From NCBI GenBank assembly GCA_002305315.1, contig DBQQ01000014.1:1-32886 (forward strand): a stretch of DNA of 32,886 bases, written 5' to 3'. Every line of letters begins with the position of its first letter. Position 1 is the first letter of the stretch. The DNA is from Clostridiales bacterium UBA1390 (lineage in GTDB: Bacteria > Bacillota > Clostridia > Lachnospirales > Bianqueaceae). The translations under genes were made by a program, and so were the position numbers. Below, piece after piece: positions 31,672 through 32,886 of the stretch. Below the pieces are notes generated by a model. That model saw only the letters and a program-made list of their open reading frames with translations. It made no database searches and was not told where the DNA came from.

Positions 31672-32305
31672 TGTGGTAGAAGTACGGGGCGTGTATAAAA
31701 AATTTGGACAGGAGACGGTGCTTGAAGATGTGAATCTGGATCTGTCCGAGGGGGTGATTCATGGCATTGTGGGCCGTAATGGCTCCGGAAAAACTGTGCT
31801 GATGAAGTGTATCCTGGGCTTTCTGAAACCGACACGGGGCGAGATCACGGTGTTTGGAAAACAAATCGGCCGGGACTGTGACTTTGCGCCCCATACTGGG
31901 ATGATTATCGAGACGCCCGGCTTTATGGACACAGAAAGCGGCCTGGCAAATCTGCGGTATTTGAGGCGCTTGACGGCGCAAAATGATGCAGCAATTTCTC
32001 CGCAAGAGGCCATGAAAGTGGTGGGGCTGGATCCGGGAAATAAGAAACCTGTGGGAAAATATTCGCTGGGGATGCGGCAGCGCCTGGGTCTTGCACAGGC
32101 CATCATGGAAGGCCCCAGGCTGCTCGTCCTTGACGAACCCATGAACGGGCTGGATAATCAGGGCGTCGAAGATATGCGCCGCCTTCTGCTGGATTTTCGA
32201 AGCCGGGGCGTCTCCATCCTGCTCGCCTCCCATAATCCGCTAGACGTATCGTTGCTCTGCGATCAGGTATTTACGATGGATGGCGGAATACTGAGAAGAC
32301 AATAG
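31664..32305 (+). CDS. ABC transporter ATPase, BcrA/LanF-like
   Basis: 213-aa ATPase; ATG 31664 has AAGGGGG about 6 nt upstream and overlaps the permease stop. Walker A GRNGSGKT (37-44), signature YSLGMRQRLGLAQA (133-146), Walker B LLVLDEP (153-159), D-loop NGLD and switch His190 (LLASHNP) are intact. At the Q-loop the sequence reads GMIIETPGF, with Glu83 where Gln is usual; this Glu variant is known from lantibiotic-immunity ATPases (LanF/NukF 'E-loop') and BcrA-like proteins. The protein is short and lacks the C-terminal extension of BcrA. Together with two permeases and a regulator-kinase pair upstream it suggests resistance or immunity to a peptide antibiotic. Confidence 0.9.
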   Translation: MNNVVEVRGVYKKFGQETVLEDVNLDLSEGVIHGIVGRNGSGKTVLMKCILGFLKPTRGEITVFGKQIGRDCDFAPHTGMIIETPGFMDTESGLANLRYLRRLTAQNDAAISPQEAMKVVGLDPGNKKPVGKYSLGMRQRLGLAQAIMEGPRLLVLDEPMNGLDNQGVEDMRRLLLDFRSRGVSILLASHNPLDVSLLCDQVFTMDGGILRRQ

Positions 32306-32428
32306 AAGTGTAAACAATTTTGTCGTTTTTATCGAACATTTAGGGCTGCATTGGATAGATAGGGCATTAGGGTTCTGGCAAGTCAATCGTGCAAATAAAG
32401 TTCAATGTCCTGCCAGCAATCGCGCAGT
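32306..32428. other. AT-rich spacer without recognised features
   Basis: No convincing ORF, terminator or promoter. A weak hairpin-like ACAATTTTGT followed by CGTTTTT lies at about 32313-32328. The last 30 bp (near CAGCAATCGCGCAG) resemble the array spacers that follow, so the array may begin here in decayed form. Confidence 0.5.
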
Positions 32429-32886
32429 TGCGTATAAATTCGTTTCCTTTAGAACTGATCATACGCAATCTTATGGAGATGTACTTCAGAATCGCAGGAC
32501 TGCGTATAAATTAGTTCTGTTTAAAACTGAATTATATGCACTCTAATGAAAGCGTGTCCTAGAAACTCATTTTTGCGTATAATTGCGGAAGTGTCTCCGT
32601 CCCCGCGGCACATTTTATACGCAGTTTGAAGATTCGCCGCCCCTCAAATCCCGCATTTGCGTATAAATCTATTCCTTTTAGAACTGATTATACGCAGATC
32701 CTATGAAGATGCGCTGCAGAATCTCGTTTTTGCGTATAAAGTAGAGGACATCTCCGTCCCCGCGGCACATTTTATACGCAGTTTGGAGATTCGCCGCCCT
32801 TCAAATCCCGCATTTGCGTATAAATCTATTCCTTTTAGAACTGATTATACGCAATCCTGCGAAGACGCGCCACAAAACCACATTTT
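32429..32886. repeat. Regular array of six palindromes with 33-34-nt spacers
   Basis: Six inverted repeats of the form TGCGTATAA...TTATACGCA lie at 32429-32467, 32501-32540, 32574-32623, 32658-32696, 32731-32780 and 32815-32853. The gaps between them are 33, 33, 34, 34 and 34 nt, and the last copy is followed by 33 nt up to the window edge, where another copy would be expected. Hairpin types: short (39-40 nt, loop core near CTTTTAGAACTGAT) and long (50 nt, loop containing CTCCGTCCCCGCGGCACA). From 32574 on, long and short alternate with a 157-bp period (32574 to 32731; 32658 to 32815). Arms vary slightly (TCATACGCA, TTATATGCA). No coding potential. Array end is outside the window. Confidence 0.93.

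Noticed and set aside
32429..32886. CRISPR array
   Set aside because: Elements are long palindromes with variable loops, the gaps between them resemble each other instead of being unique, and no cas genes are present.

Overview
The window looks like a chromosome segment of a gut-type Clostridia species (Lachnospiraceae/Oscillospiraceae-like). Evidence: many AGGAGG ribosome binding sites, consensus sigma-A promoters, DUF5050-like lipoproteins, a MurT/GatD-type pair, an NfnAB pair, an ECF sigma factor of the clostridial 'IPPxRP' type, a small Cys-rich DUF6472-like protein, and several intracellular glycosidases. No rRNA, tRNA, phage, IS element or CRISPR locus was seen. The taxonomic call is inference from gene content only.

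Left part (1-5927). A 64-bp-period tandem array of inverted repeats is followed by a minus-strand unit. Read from its promoter (3552-3580), the unit contains a small secreted protein, an internal hairpin terminator, two paralogous propeller-type lipoproteins and a third, internally deleted and frameshifted paralog, and it ends at a terminator near 227-255. Next comes a minus-strand murT-gatD-like pair whose predicted glutaminase residues are all replaced.

Middle part (5963-17518). A plus-strand operon of six tightly packed genes encodes a GH106/GH2-like glycosidase, a GH95 fucosidase-type enzyme, a MocR-type (GntR-aminotransferase) regulator, an Fe-S aldo/keto reductase, a membrane-anchored secreted protein and a 56-aa Cys protein. 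It closes with a terminator at 14216-14247. It is followed by the most unusual locus: an ECF sigma factor overlapping a gene that fuses an anti-sigma-like cytoplasmic tail and one membrane helix to an extracellular serpin, then a second, lipoprotein serpin. This layout suggests a protease-sensing transcriptional switch.

Right part (17520-32886). Minus strand: RtcB RNA ligase, then (upstream) a patatin-like lipase and a GH63/MGH1-like glycosidase as a two-gene unit. Plus strand: a ProX/YbaK deacylase divergent from the patatin gene; nfnAB (electron-bifurcating NADH-ferredoxin:NADP oxidoreductase); an MDR dehydrogenase with an OmpR-type regulator and sensor kinase; and a lipoprotein plus two permeases plus an ATPase with a Glu in the Q-loop position, resembling LanFEG/BcrAB-type immunity transporters. 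The window ends in a strikingly regular array of at least six palindromes (TGCGTATAA...TTATACGCA) separated by constant 33-34-nt spacers and running off the edge.
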